64,000 bases of DNA from Solirubrobacteraceae bacterium (GTDB taxonomy: Bacteria; Actinomycetota; Thermoleophilia; Solirubrobacterales; Solirubrobacteraceae): contig JALNWQ010000006.1 of NCBI GenBank assembly GCA_023230855.1, positions 62,001-126,000 on the forward strand, read 5' to 3'. Positions 8,354 through 16,407 of this stretch are shown one piece after another (positions within the stretch are counted from its first letter, which is position 1; each line of letters begins with the position of its first letter). The notes under the pieces were generated by a model. That model did not search any database and was not told the DNA's origin. It worked only from the letters and a program-made list of their open reading frames with translations. The translations under genes and the position numbers were made by a program.

Positions 8354-9697
8354 CTACGCGCCGGTGCCCGTCTGGCCCTCGCCGTGGGCGAGCCGCCACG
8401 CCAGGCGCGACTGCAGCGACCACAGCTCGATGAAGCCCGGCGAGGCGTCCTGGGCGAAGAGGCCGCCGGACTCGGCGAAGCTCGCGAGCTGCGCGTCGTA
8501 GACGGCGTTGTCGGACTCGCGGGTGACGACCCGCGCGGAGCCCTTGTAGAGCTTCAGGCCGATCGTCCCGGTCACGCGACGGTTGACGTGCTCGATGTAC
8601 GCCTGCAGGTCCTCGCGCAGCGGCTCCCACCACAGGCCGGCGTAGACGAGGTAGGCCCACTTCTGGTCGACGCCGGGCTTGAACTGGTTCTGGTGGATCG
8701 TGCCGACCAGCCGCTCGAGCTCCTTGTGGGCGGGCAGGATGATCGCCGCCGCCGGGATCTCGTAGATGTCGCGGACCTTCAGCCCGACGATCCGGTCCTC
8801 GATGTGGTCGAGGATGCCGACGCCGTGCTTGCGACCGAGGCGCGCCGCCTCCTCCAGCAGCGCGACGATGCCCATCGGCGTGTCGTTGATCGCCACCGGC
8901 ACGCCCTGCTCGAACGTCACCCGCACGATCTCGGACTCGTCCGGCGCGTCCTCGGGACGGGTGACGAGCTGGAACACGTCGTCCTCGGGGGCGTGGCCGA
9001 GATCCTCGATCCAGCGGCCCTCGGACGACCGACCCCACAGGTTGTCGTCGATCGAGTAGGGCGCCGGCGCGCCGTCCGGGGTGTTCTTGATCGGGATGCC
9101 GTGCTCGCGGGCGTAGGCGATCTCCTCGTCGCGACCCATCGCCCACGAGCGGACGGGCGCGATGACCTTGAGCTCGGGGGCGAGCGTCGCGATCGTCGCC
9201 TCGATCCGGACCTGGTCGTTGCCCTTGCCGGTGCAGCCGTGGGCGATCGTGTCGCAGCCGTGCCGGCGCGCGTACTCGCAGGCGAGCTTGGCGATCAGCG
9301 GACGACCGAGCGACGTGAACGCCGGGTAGCCGTCGCCGTAGTTGACGTTCGCCTTGATCGCGGGGACCAGGTACTCGTCGGCGAACTCCTGGCGGGCGTC
9401 GTGGACGACCGTCTCGACCGCCCCGAGCGTGCGGGCCTTGTCGGTGACCTCGTCGTAGTCCTCGTCCGGCTGTCCGAGCTCGACGGTGAGCGTCACGACC
9501 TCCGCCCGGTACTCGTCCTGGATCCACTTGAGCATGACGCTCGTGTCCAGGCCGCCGGAGTAGAGGAGCAGGACCTTGCGGACCTCGTCCTTGTCGGCCA
9601 GGTACGACGCGATCCGCGTCCGACCCGGCACCGCTACACGTCGCACCTCGGTGTGCGTGTCGTCGGGGGCGGTGGCGGGGGTCACGGGCTCGGACAT
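8354..9697 (-). CDS. argG: Argininosuccinate synthase
   Basis: Joins citrulline and aspartate using ATP in the penultimate step of arginine synthesis. 447 residues. The nucleotide-binding PP-loop YSGGLDTS is at residues 46-53, and the family signatures TAHG-like DTIAHGCTGKGNDQVR and GRDEEIAYAREHGIPI are present. The ~45-residue N-terminal extension before the PP-loop is longer than in most ~400-residue ArgG proteins. I chose ATG 9697 because a TACATT box ends 9 nt upstream, but a later start is conceivable. The adjacent upstream gene on the opposite strand is a HEPN-like protein, not argF or argR as in the mycobacterial cluster. argH is not in the window. Confidence 0.95.
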   Translation of the reverse strand: MSEPVTPATAPDDTHTEVRRVAVPGRTRIASYLADKDEVRKVLLLYSGGLDTSVMLKWIQDEYRAEVVTLTVELGQPDEDYDEVTDKARTLGAVETVVHDARQEFADEYLVPAIKANVNYGDGYPAFTSLGRPLIAKLACEYARRHGCDTIAHGCTGKGNDQVRIEATIATLAPELKVIAPVRSWAMGRDEEIAYAREHGIPIKNTPDGAPAPYSIDDNLWGRSSEGRWIEDLGHAPEDDVFQLVTRPEDAPDESEIVRVTFEQGVPVAINDTPMGIVALLEEAARLGRKHGVGILDHIEDRIVGLKVRDIYEIPAAAIILPAHKELERLVGTIHQNQFKPGVDQKWAYLVYAGLWWEPLREDLQAYIEHVNRRVTGTIGLKLYKGSARVVTRESDNAVYDAQLASFAESGGLFAQDASPGFIELWSLQSRLAWRLAHGEGQTGTGA

Positions 9698-9706
9698 GGA
9701 CGTGGG

Positions 9707-9712
9707 AATGTA
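9707..9712 (-). promoter_or_regulatory. -10 box TACATT of argG
   Basis: Minus-strand TACATT, 9 nt from the argG ATG. It faces the plus-strand box of the divergent HEPN-like gene (9755-9760), so the two promoters share a 69-bp spacer. Confidence 0.5.
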
Positions 9713-9754
9713 GCGCCGATCCGGCGGGAAGGCCGGTGCAGGCGCCGACGCCGA

Positions 9755-9760
9755 TACGGT
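9755..9760 (+). promoter_or_regulatory. -10 box TACGGT of the HEPN-like gene
   Basis: TACGGT, 6 nt before the GTG start at 9767. Confidence 0.5.
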
Positions 9761-9766
9761 GCCGCC

Positions 9767-10411
9767 GTGGAGCCCGTCCCCGTCCAGCAGGCCCGTGCCC
9801 GATACGCCGAGCTCATCGTCGCCCCCCGCGGGCTCCTCGAGCTCGACGATCCGGACGATCCGCGGACGGCGCTCGTGCCGTCGTCGGCGCTCGTCTTCGC
9901 CCTCGGAGCGTGGGAGGGCTGCGCCGAGGCGCTCATGCGCGCGGCCGCGGTGGCGGTGACCGGGGCGGCGCGGCGGCCCGAGGATCTGCCGAAGGTCGTC
10001 CGGCAGGCCCTGCTCGACACCGTCGGCGAGCCGGGCGAGCCGTGGGAGCACCTCGTCGCGCGGCTCCACGGCAGCTGGCGACGCCTGGCGATCCGCCACC
10101 TGGGCAAGGCGCTGCAGGGCCGGTTCCGGTACTGGAACACCCCGAGCGGCGCGGGCCTCGACCGGCTCGCCGAGGAGATCGCCGGCATGGCGCCGATCTC
10201 GCCGCACTGGCCCGACGTCGCCGGCCATCCCGGCGCGGACGTGCTCGACGCGGCGATCGCCCGCCGCGGCCGCGCCGTCCACCTGGCGCAGATCGACCTC
10301 GTCGCCGACGAGGTCGCCGAGGTGCTCGACCTGCTCGACGGGATCGTCGACGCCACCTGCGCGGTGGTGGCGCGCCGGATCGGCCACCTGCCGCCGGTCG
10401 CGGCGACCTGA
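9767..10411 (+). CDS. HEPN-like protein (RiboL-PSP-HEPN type), putative RNase or RNA-binding
   Basis: 214 residues, mostly helical. I recognise it only tentatively: the arrangement ALVFALGAWEGCAEALMRAA (first helix), WRRLAIRHLGKAL, and IARRGRAVHLAQIDLVADEVAEVLDLLDGIV resembles HEPN domains. The family's metal-independent RNase motif R-x4-6-H is matched by R167-GRAV-H172. HEPN proteins are often toxins or defence RNases paired with a nucleotidyltransferase antitoxin, but no such partner lies next to this gene. It is the only plus-strand gene inside the arginine cluster and sits in the slot where argF/argR occur in mycobacteria, ending 13 bp from the argD stop. The GTG start is supported by the promoter box. 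Function unproven. Confidence 0.6.
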   Translation: MEPVPVQQARARYAELIVAPRGLLELDDPDDPRTALVPSSALVFALGAWEGCAEALMRAAAVAVTGAARRPEDLPKVVRQALLDTVGEPGEPWEHLVARLHGSWRRLAIRHLGKALQGRFRYWNTPSGAGLDRLAEEIAGMAPISPHWPDVAGHPGADVLDAAIARRGRAVHLAQIDLVADEVAEVLDLLDGIVDATCAVVARRIGHLPPVAAT

Positions 10412-10424
10412 CGACGGGGCGCCG

Positions 10425-11618
10425 TCAGCGTGCGGCGAGCCCGGCGGCGATCCGGGTGACGCCCTCGTCGATCTCGGCGTCGGTGATCGTCAGCGGCGGC
10501 AGCAGCCGCAGCGCCGTCGGGCTCGGCGCGTTGACCCACACGTCGTGCTCGTCGAGCAGGCGACCGGCGAGGTCGGCCGTCGACCCGTGGCGCCCGACGG
10601 CGGCCGGGTCGAGCTCGGCGGCGAGCATGAGGCCACGCCCGCGGACGGCGACGACGTCGGGCAGCTCCCCCAGCGCCGCGGCGAGCCGCTCCCCCGCCTC
10701 GCCGACCCGCGCGAGGAACGCGTCGTCGTCGACGACGTCGAGCACCGCGTGGGCGGCCGCGGCGGCGACGGGCCCGCCGGCGAACGTCGACCCGTGGTCC
10801 CCGGGACGGAACGTGTCGTACAGGTGGGGTCCGGTGACGAGCGCTCCGATCGGCAGGCCGTTGGCCAGCGCCTTGGCGACGGTGATCGCGTCGGGCGTCA
10901 CGCCGGTCGCCGGGTACGACCACAGGCCGCCGGTGCGGCCGACGCCGGTCTGGACCTCGTCGAACACGAGCAGCGCGCCGTGGGCGTCGCACGCGGCGCG
11001 GGCGGCGCGCAGCACCTCGGGGTCGATCGGCAGGACCCCGCTCTCGCCCTGGATCGTCTCGACGAGGACCGCGGCCGTGCCCGGCCCGATCGCGTCGGTC
11101 AGCGCGTCAACGGTCGGTGCCACCGCCCGGAACCCGCCGACGAGCGGGGCGAACGGCTCCTGCTTGGCCTCCTGCGGGGTCGCCGACAGCGCACCGAAGG
11201 TCCGACCGTGGAAGCCCCGGTGGACGCTGAGGATCTCGCCGCCGCGACGGTGGCGACGGGCGAGCTTGATCGCCGCCTCGTTCGCCTCGGCGCCGGAGTT
11301 CGTGAAGAACACGCCGCCCCCGAGCGACGAGCGCGACAGCCGCTCGGCCAGGCGCACCGGACCCTCGAGGTGCAGGAGGTTGCTCGTGTGCAGCAGCCGA
11401 CCGGCCTGGTCGCCGATCGCCCGGGTGACGTCCGGGTGCGCGTGCCCGAGCGACGTGACGCCCAACCCGCACAGCAGGTCGAGGACCCGGCGGCCGTCGA
11501 CGGCGTGCAGCCAGGCCCCGGACCCGTGCGACACCGCGAGCGGCAGCCGGGCGTAGGTCGGCAGGACGCGCTCGCGCTCGATCGCCTCGAGCGCGTCGAG
11601 GGTCAGCGGATCGGTCAT
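10425..11618 (-). CDS. argD: Acetylornithine aminotransferase
   Basis: PLP-dependent class III transaminase converting N-acetylglutamate semialdehyde to N-acetylornithine. 397 residues. It has the GAEANEAAIKLARRH motif, the aspartate motif LLVFDEVQTGVGRTG, and the PLP lysine in TVAKALANGLPIGA (near residue 246). ATG at 11618 is chosen because GGAGG lies 5 nt upstream, an ideal Shine-Dalgarno site. This is in contrast with argB and argJ, which lack one. The gene is 88 bp downstream of argB and probably transcribed with it. Confidence 0.94.
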   Translation of the reverse strand: MTDPLTLDALEAIERERVLPTYARLPLAVSHGSGAWLHAVDGRRVLDLLCGLGVTSLGHAHPDVTRAIGDQAGRLLHTSNLLHLEGPVRLAERLSRSSLGGGVFFTNSGAEANEAAIKLARRHRRGGEILSVHRGFHGRTFGALSATPQEAKQEPFAPLVGGFRAVAPTVDALTDAIGPGTAAVLVETIQGESGVLPIDPEVLRAARAACDAHGALLVFDEVQTGVGRTGGLWSYPATGVTPDAITVAKALANGLPIGALVTGPHLYDTFRPGDHGSTFAGGPVAAAAAHAVLDVVDDDAFLARVGEAGERLAAALGELPDVVAVRGRGLMLAAELDPAAVGRHGSTADLAGRLLDEHDVWVNAPSPTALRLLPPLTITDAEIDEGVTRIAAGLAAR

Positions 11619-11706
11619 GCGGGCCTCCGGTGGTGATCGGTGGACGGGTCGGGCCGGCGAACGGGCCGGCCGGGCGCGGGCCACGCGGCGTCGGACGGCG
11701 CGGCGC

Positions 11707-12603
11707 TCACCGTGCCGGGCGGATCTGGGTGCCGCAGCCGTCGTCGGTGAAGAGCTCCAGCAGCACCGAGTGCGGGCGGCGGCCGTCGACGATCGACGCC
11801 GCCCCGACCCCGCTGTGGACCGCGTCGACGCAGGCCTGGAGCTTGGGGCGCATGCCGCCGTCGATCGACGGCAGCGCCTGCTCGACCTCGTCGGTGGCGG
11901 CCTGCGAGATGAGCGTCGCCGGGTCGGACGCGTCGGCGAGCCACCCGGCGACGTCGGTGAGGAAGATGAGCCGCGTCGCGCCGAGCGCCCGGGCGACCGC
12001 CGCGGCCGCCTCGTCGGCGTTGACGTTGTGGGAGCGCCCCTCGTCGTCGGCGCCGACCGACGCGATCACCGGCACGAACTCCTGGGCGACGTGGTCGATG
12101 ACCGTCGTGTCGACCTTCGTCACCCGCCCGACGAACCCGACGTCCTCGCCCGACGGGCCGGTGGTCGTCTCGACGGTGAAGAGGTTGCCGTCGTCGCCGC
12201 AGAGCCCGACCGCCGCCTGGCCGTGGCGGCTGATCCGCACGACGATGTCCTTGTTCACCTTGCCGACGAGCACCATCTTGGCGACCTCGACGGTGGCGGC
12301 GTCGGACACGCGCAGGCCGCCGCGGAACTCGACCGGCATGCCGAGCCGCTCCATGTAGCGGGTGATCTCCGGCCCGCCGCCGTGGACGACGACGACGTTG
12401 ACGCCGACGTACTTCAGAAGCGCGACGTCACGGGCGAAGTCCTCGCGCAGCTCGGGGTCGGTCATCGCCGCCCCGCCGTACTTGATGACGACGGTCCGCT
12501 CGCGGAACTGCCGGATGTACGGGAGCGACTCCAGCAGCGTCGCGACGTCGCGCGGGCCGATCCCGGACGAGGGGGCTGCGGGGTCGGATCCGGTCGTCGC
12601 CAT
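11707..12603 (-). CDS. argB: Acetylglutamate kinase
   Basis: Phosphorylates N-acetylglutamate, usually the arginine-inhibited control step. 298 residues, normal length. Amino-acid-kinase features are visible: VIKYGGAAM near residue 40, VVVVHGGGPEITRYMERLGMP, and NVNADEAAAAVA toward the C-terminus. Start ATG 12603 has a TAGCCT box 9 nt upstream and no Shine-Dalgarno sequence, so argB may have its own leaderless promoter in addition to read-through from argJ 54 bp upstream. The N-terminal ~25 residues are Asp/Ser/Pro-rich and may carry the arginine-sensing helix seen in feedback-inhibited NAGKs. This last point is inference. Confidence 0.94.
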   Translation of the reverse strand: MATTGSDPAAPSSGIGPRDVATLLESLPYIRQFRERTVVIKYGGAAMTDPELREDFARDVALLKYVGVNVVVVHGGGPEITRYMERLGMPVEFRGGLRVSDAATVEVAKMVLVGKVNKDIVVRISRHGQAAVGLCGDDGNLFTVETTTGPSGEDVGFVGRVTKVDTTVIDHVAQEFVPVIASVGADDEGRSHNVNADEAAAAVARALGATRLIFLTDVAGWLADASDPATLISQAATDEVEQALPSIDGGMRPKLQACVDAVHSGVGAASIVDGRRPHSVLLELFTDDGCGTQIRPAR

Positions 12604-12612
12604 CGACGGGGC

Positions 12613-12618
12613 AGGCTA
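12613..12618 (-). promoter_or_regulatory. -10 box TAGCCT of argB
   Basis: Minus-strand TAGCCT, 9 nt from the argB ATG. Confidence 0.5.
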
Positions 12619-12657
12619 TCGCGGGACGGCGTCCCTCCCCCGCCCCGCCCGGCCCGG

Positions 12658-13989
12658 TCAGGTCGTGTACTCCGCGTTGAGCGTCACGTACTCGTGGCCC
12701 AGGTCGCTGAAGTACAGCTCGCTCTCGTTCGCGAACGCGCCGGCGGCCGCCCCGGCGCCGCCGTCGACGGTCGGGCTGCCGATCGTCACCTCGTAGTCGA
12801 CCTCGGGACCCTGCACCAACGCCTCGAGCGCGGCCCGGTCGAACGGCGCCTCCTGCCCGTCACGGCACACCTCGACGCCCTCGATCCGCACCCCGATCGG
12901 CGTCAGCCGTGGCCCGGGCAGCACCGCCCCGACCGCCTGGACGATCCGTCCCCAGTTGGGGTCCCCGCCGTACAGGGCGGTCTTCACCAGCGGGCTGTTG
13001 CCGATCTGCCGGGCGACCCGCTCGCACGCCGGGCCGTCGGGCCCCTTGACGACGACGCGCCCCACGCGGCGCGCGCCCTCGCCGTCGGCGACGATGAGGA
13101 GGGCGAGCTGGCGCAGCAGCGCGTCGAGCGCCAGGCCGAACCGCTGCTCGTCGGCGGACTCCGGCTCCACCCGCACCCCGCTCGCGCCGGACGCGATGAG
13201 CACCGCGGTGTCGCTCGTCGAGAGCTGGCCGTCGACGGTGATCCGGTCGAAGCTCCGCTTGACGGTGACGCCCAGCAGCAGGTCGGCGGTGCGTGGCTCG
13301 AGGACGGCGTCGGTCGTGACGAAGCACAGCATCGTCGCGAAGCTCGGCTGGATCATCCCGGCGCCCTTGCAGACGGCGTGCAACGTGACCGAGCCGCCGG
13401 ACAGCGCCACCCGCAGCGTCGCCGTCTTGGGGAAGAGGTCGGTCGTCTCGATGCCCTGACGGAACGCGTCGTCGCCGTCGGCGCGCAGCTCCCGCCCGGC
13501 CAGCGCGACCCCGGCGGGCACGACGTCCATCGGCAACGGCACCCCGATGACCCCGGTGGCGGCGATCGCGACCCGGTCGTCGTCGACCCCGGTCGCCTCG
13601 GCCGCCGCCGACCGCACCTGCCGCGCGACGTCGAACCCGTCGCGGCCCGTGCCCGCGTTGGCGTTGCCGCTCGTGACGACGACGGTCCGCAGCGCCTCCA
13701 GGCGCGACGTCTCGCGGGTGACGAGGACCGGCGGCGCGGCGGTCCCCGACCGGGTGAACCGGGCGGCGCTCACCGCGTCCGGCGCGTCGCAGGTGAGCAG
13801 CGCCACGTCGTGGCGGCCGGACGGCTTGATCCCGGCGTGCACCCCGGCCGCGCGGAACCCCCGCGGCAGGCCGCGCGAGTGGACGCGGATGACGCTGTCG
13901 GGCACCTCGACCCAACGCGAGCGGAAGAACGGCGGCGGCTCGTCGGGCGTGGGGGTCGCCCCGTACGGGGCGGCGGGCGTCTCGGGCAT
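12658..13989 (-). CDS. argJ: Bifunctional ornithine acetyltransferase / N-acetylglutamate synthase
   Basis: Recycles the acetyl group from acetylornithine to glutamate. 443 residues. The self-cleavage region KGAGMIQPSFATML is present; the nucleophile Thr of ATML is residue ~219, so the precursor should split into alpha and beta chains there. TSGNANAGTG and DTAVLIASGASG are further ArgJ-type segments. The start ATG 13989 is supported by a TACACT box 8 nt upstream; a 28-residue in-frame extension would run back into the promoter. About 35 extra N-terminal residues precede the conserved core. The upstream intergenic region holds the tandem repeat at 14015-14130, possibly an operator. First gene of argJ-argB-argD. 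Confidence 0.93.
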   Translation of the reverse strand: MPETPAAPYGATPTPDEPPPFFRSRWVEVPDSVIRVHSRGLPRGFRAAGVHAGIKPSGRHDVALLTCDAPDAVSAARFTRSGTAAPPVLVTRETSRLEALRTVVVTSGNANAGTGRDGFDVARQVRSAAAEATGVDDDRVAIAATGVIGVPLPMDVVPAGVALAGRELRADGDDAFRQGIETTDLFPKTATLRVALSGGSVTLHAVCKGAGMIQPSFATMLCFVTTDAVLEPRTADLLLGVTVKRSFDRITVDGQLSTSDTAVLIASGASGVRVEPESADEQRFGLALDALLRQLALLIVADGEGARRVGRVVVKGPDGPACERVARQIGNSPLVKTALYGGDPNWGRIVQAVGAVLPGPRLTPIGVRIEGVEVCRDGQEAPFDRAALEALVQGPEVDYEVTIGSPTVDGGAGAAAGAFANESELYFSDLGHEYVTLNAEYTT

Positions 13990-13997
13990 CGGGCGTG

Positions 13998-14003
13998 AGT
14001 GTA
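13998..14003 (-). promoter_or_regulatory. -10 box TACACT of argJ
   Basis: Minus-strand TACACT, 8 nt from the argJ ATG; the repeat array begins 12 bp further upstream. Confidence 0.5.
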
Positions 14004-14014
14004 GGCGCTGCCAT

Positions 14015-14130
14015 CCGTGGCGGATGGCGTCCGCCACGCGACCACCATCCGCCACGCGTCCCCGCCCCACCACGGCACCCCGTCACCCGTGGCGGACGGC
14101 GCCCGCCACGCGACCACGATCCGTCACAGG
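14015..14130. repeat. Two 44-bp direct repeats (72-bp period) upstream of argJ
   Basis: Copies at 14015-14058 and 14087-14130 agree at 38 of 44 positions. Each contains a hairpin (GTGGCGGATGGCGTCCGCCAC in the first copy, 21 bp at 14017-14037, arms GTGGCGGA/TCCGCCAC) followed by another inverted ATCCGCCAC-like half site. This gives six half sites in 116 bp. The array lies between the hydrolase stop and the argJ promoter box, i.e. at about -25 to -140 of the predicted argJ start point. Confidence 0.8.
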
Positions 14131-14172
14131 ACCGCGGCCACCCGCCGCGGGATTCCCGGGGCGTCGGCCGCG

Positions 14173-15114
14173 CTACGGGGCGACGCGACGGTCGAGGAAC
14201 GTCCGGATCCGGTCGACCAGCTCGTCCGGCTGCTCCTCGGGCGACCAGTGACCGGCGCCGGCGATCGGGTCGACGGTGACGTCGCCGCGTCCGGCCCCGC
14301 GCCGCACGAGCGACGGGGGCAGCACCGTGTCGCCCTCGGCCGGGACGAGCAGGATCGGCAGCGGCGGGACGTCCGGGGCGTAGGTGCGGGCGCGCAGCGC
14401 GGGCAGCTCCCGCAGGAGGAACGTGCGGTACATCGCCGCGCCGGCCGCGGCCCGGGCCCCGTCGCGGTAGCGCTCCAGGTACGGGTCGTCGGCGTCGCCG
14501 CGGCCCCGCCGCGGGTCGGCCGACGCCGCGCGGTAGACGAGCCGCAGGAACGTCTGGCCACGGCCGCGGTGCAGGAGCGGCCCGAGCGGCCCGCCGGCGA
14601 CGAGCTGGTACGCGAACCGCCACAGGTCCCGGACCGGGATCGGGGCCCACGGCGCGACGATCGACGCCGCGACGACCCCACGGAAGCGCTCCGGGGCCAG
14701 GCCGGCGGCCAGCAGGGACGTCCAGCCGCCCCAGTCGTGGCCGACGAGGACCGGCCGGTCCAGGCCCAGCGCGTCGACGAGCGCGACGAGGTCGGCCGCG
14801 ATGGTGCGCTTGTCGTACGCGTCGCCGGTGGGGTCCGGCACCGCGCTCCACCCGTGCCCGCGCAGGTCGACCGCCAGCACGTGGTGGTCCTGCGCCAGGC
14901 GCGGCAGGACCTCGTGCCAGCACCACCAGTGCTGCGGCCATCCGTGGACCAGGACGATCGCGGGGCGATCGGGCGCGGCGTGCTCGACGCCGGCCTCGGC
15001 GACGTGCAGCCGCACGTCGCCGGCGTCGACCCAACGGTGGGTGACGCCCGGCAGGTCGGAAGGCGCCGACCCGGCCTCCGGCGGGGCGGGAACGGTCGTC
15101 GCGGCGGTGGCCAT
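14173..15114 (-). CDS. Alpha/beta hydrolase (epoxide hydrolase / haloalkane dehalogenase-like)
   Basis: 313 residues with the fold's landmarks: oxyanion motif HGWPQHWWCW, nucleophile elbow VGHDWGGW with Asp at residue ~126, and the late histidine in GAGHWSPEEQPDEL (near 288). An Asp nucleophile points to epoxide hydrolases or dehalogenases rather than serine esterases. The substrate is unknown. Its ATG at 15114 follows a TAGCCT box by 7 nt, so it is its own transcription unit. It separates argC from argJ in an otherwise conserved cluster and has no evident link to arginine metabolism. Confidence 0.85.
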   Translation of the reverse strand: MATAATTVPAPPEAGSAPSDLPGVTHRWVDAGDVRLHVAEAGVEHAAPDRPAIVLVHGWPQHWWCWHEVLPRLAQDHHVLAVDLRGHGWSAVPDPTGDAYDKRTIAADLVALVDALGLDRPVLVGHDWGGWTSLLAAGLAPERFRGVVAASIVAPWAPIPVRDLWRFAYQLVAGGPLGPLLHRGRGQTFLRLVYRAASADPRRGRGDADDPYLERYRDGARAAAGAAMYRTFLLRELPALRARTYAPDVPPLPILLVPAEGDTVLPPSLVRRGAGRGDVTVDPIAGAGHWSPEEQPDELVDRIRTFLDRRVAP

Positions 15115-15121
15115 GGTCGAC

Positions 15122-15127
15122 AGGCTA
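15122..15127 (-). promoter_or_regulatory. -10 box TAGCCT of the alpha/beta hydrolase gene
   Basis: Minus-strand TAGCCT, 7 nt from the ATG at 15114. Confidence 0.55.
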
Positions 15128-15291
15128 CCGCTTCCCTACGCACCCGTAGGGACGAGCGGCCGCGGCACGACCCGCGGGCCCGGGCCCGACCGGGCGTCGG
15201 GGCTCCGGACGCCGGGGCGTCGACGACGGTGGGTCGCTCCACCGTCGCCCCTCGACGGTCGGCCGACCCGCGCTCGCGAGTCGGACGAGAT

Positions 15292-15320
15292 CTGGCGCCC
15301 TGGCGGGCGCTCCGCGCCAG
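15292..15320 (-). terminator. Hairpin immediately after argC
   Basis: Arms CTGGCGC (15292-15298) and GCGCCAG (15314-15320) with a 15-nt loop, ending 1 bp from the argC stop codon. It probably ends the pheS-pheT-argC transcript; no T-run is visible. Confidence 0.4.
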
Positions 15321-15321
15321 G

Positions 15322-16407
15322 TCAGGCCGGCAGGCCCTCGCCCTCGTCGCGTCCGAAGGCGACGTTGAGCGACTGGATCGCCTGCGACGAGGTGCCCTTC
15401 CACAGGTTGTCGATGGCGGCGAAGACGAGGACGTGATCGGACCGCGGGTCGACGTGGGTGCGGATCCGGGCGACGTTCGTGGCCTGCACGTCGCGCATGC
15501 CGGGGTCGACGTCGGTGAGCTCGACGAACCGCTCGCCGTCGTAGGCGTCCGCGAACAGCGTGTCGACCTCGTCCGCCGTCACCCGGCGGACGGGGCGGAC
15601 GTAGCACGAGACGAGCTCGCCCTGGTCGACCGGGGTGAGGTGCGGGACGAACACCGGCTCGACCGCGTCGTCCATCCCCTGCGCGGCGAGCTCCTGACGG
15701 ATCTCGGGCTGGTGGCGGTGGCCGGCGACGCCGTAGGCGTGGACGTTCTCCGACACCGCCGAGTAGTGCGTCGTGCGCTGGAGCTTGCGTCCCGCGCCGG
15801 ACACGCCGGTCTTGGCGTCGACGATGACGTCGGCGACCACCCCGGCCCGCGCCAGCGGCGCGAGGGCGAGGATGGCGGCGGTCGGGAAGCAGCCCGGCCC
15901 GGCGATGAGGCGCGAGCCGTCCCGCACGTCCGCCAGCGCGGCGCGGTGCAGCTCGGGCAGCCCGTAGACGGCGGAGCCGAACAGGTCGGGGGCGACGTGC
16001 CCGTCGCCGTACCACTCGCGGTAGACGGCGGGATCGCGCAGGCGGAAGTCCGCCGACAGGTCGACGACGACCAGGCCGCGGGCGTGGAGGGCGGCGACCG
16101 CCTCGCTCGACGCGCCGTGCGGGTAGCCGACGATCGCCACGTCGTGGTCGGCGGCGATCGCGTCGAGCTCGGGCTCGACGAGGACGTCGTCGACGCGGTG
16201 GTGCGGGTAGAGCTCGCGGAGCGCCATCCCCGCCTCGGCGCGGGCGGTGATCGCGCCCAGGCGGAACCACGGGTGCCGGGCCAGGAGCGCGGCGGCGAGC
16301 GCCCCGGCGAACCCGGATGCGCCGAGCACCGCGACGCGCGGCCCGTCCGCGGACGGGTCGGGCGGGGTCAGGGCCCGGGCGGGGGTGATGGGGTCCTCGT
16401 CAGCCAC
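15322..16407 (-). CDS. argC: N-acetyl-gamma-glutamyl-phosphate reductase
   Basis: NADPH-dependent reduction of N-acetylglutamyl phosphate, third step of arginine synthesis. 361 residues. The nucleotide-binding motif VLGASGFAG is near the N-terminus, the catalytic cysteine lies in AGPGCFPTAAIL (near residue 171), and the histidine region is VFVPHLTPVDQGE. I place the start at GTG 16407: it overlaps the end of pheT by 8 bp (GTGGCTGA), and GGGAG lies about 10 nt upstream. So argC is translationally coupled to pheT, while the rest of the arginine genes form a separate unit beyond the hydrolase. Confidence 0.93.
   Translation of the reverse strand: MADEDPITPARALTPPDPSADGPRVAVLGASGFAGALAAALLARHPWFRLGAITARAEAGMALRELYPHHRVDDVLVEPELDAIAADHDVAIVGYPHGASSEAVAALHARGLVVVDLSADFRLRDPAVYREWYGDGHVAPDLFGSAVYGLPELHRAALADVRDGSRLIAGPGCFPTAAILALAPLARAGVVADVIVDAKTGVSGAGRKLQRTTHYSAVSENVHAYGVAGHRHQPEIRQELAAQGMDDAVEPVFVPHLTPVDQGELVSCYVRPVRRVTADEVDTLFADAYDGERFVELTDVDPGMRDVQATNVARIRTHVDPRSDHVLVFAAIDNLWKGTSSQAIQSLNVAFGRDEGEGLPA

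Noticed and set aside
2740..8433. A ~1900-codon open frame on the plus strand opposite dnaE
   Set aside because: It is the antisense of dnaE and its neighbours; very high G+C removes stop codons, and the translation is Arg/Pro/Ala-rich without domains. The same applies to the other long frames opposite mce, nar, gltX and thrS genes.
14015..14130. CRISPR array
   Set aside because: Only two imperfect units, internal palindromes in the repeats, a single 28-bp gap, and no cas genes.
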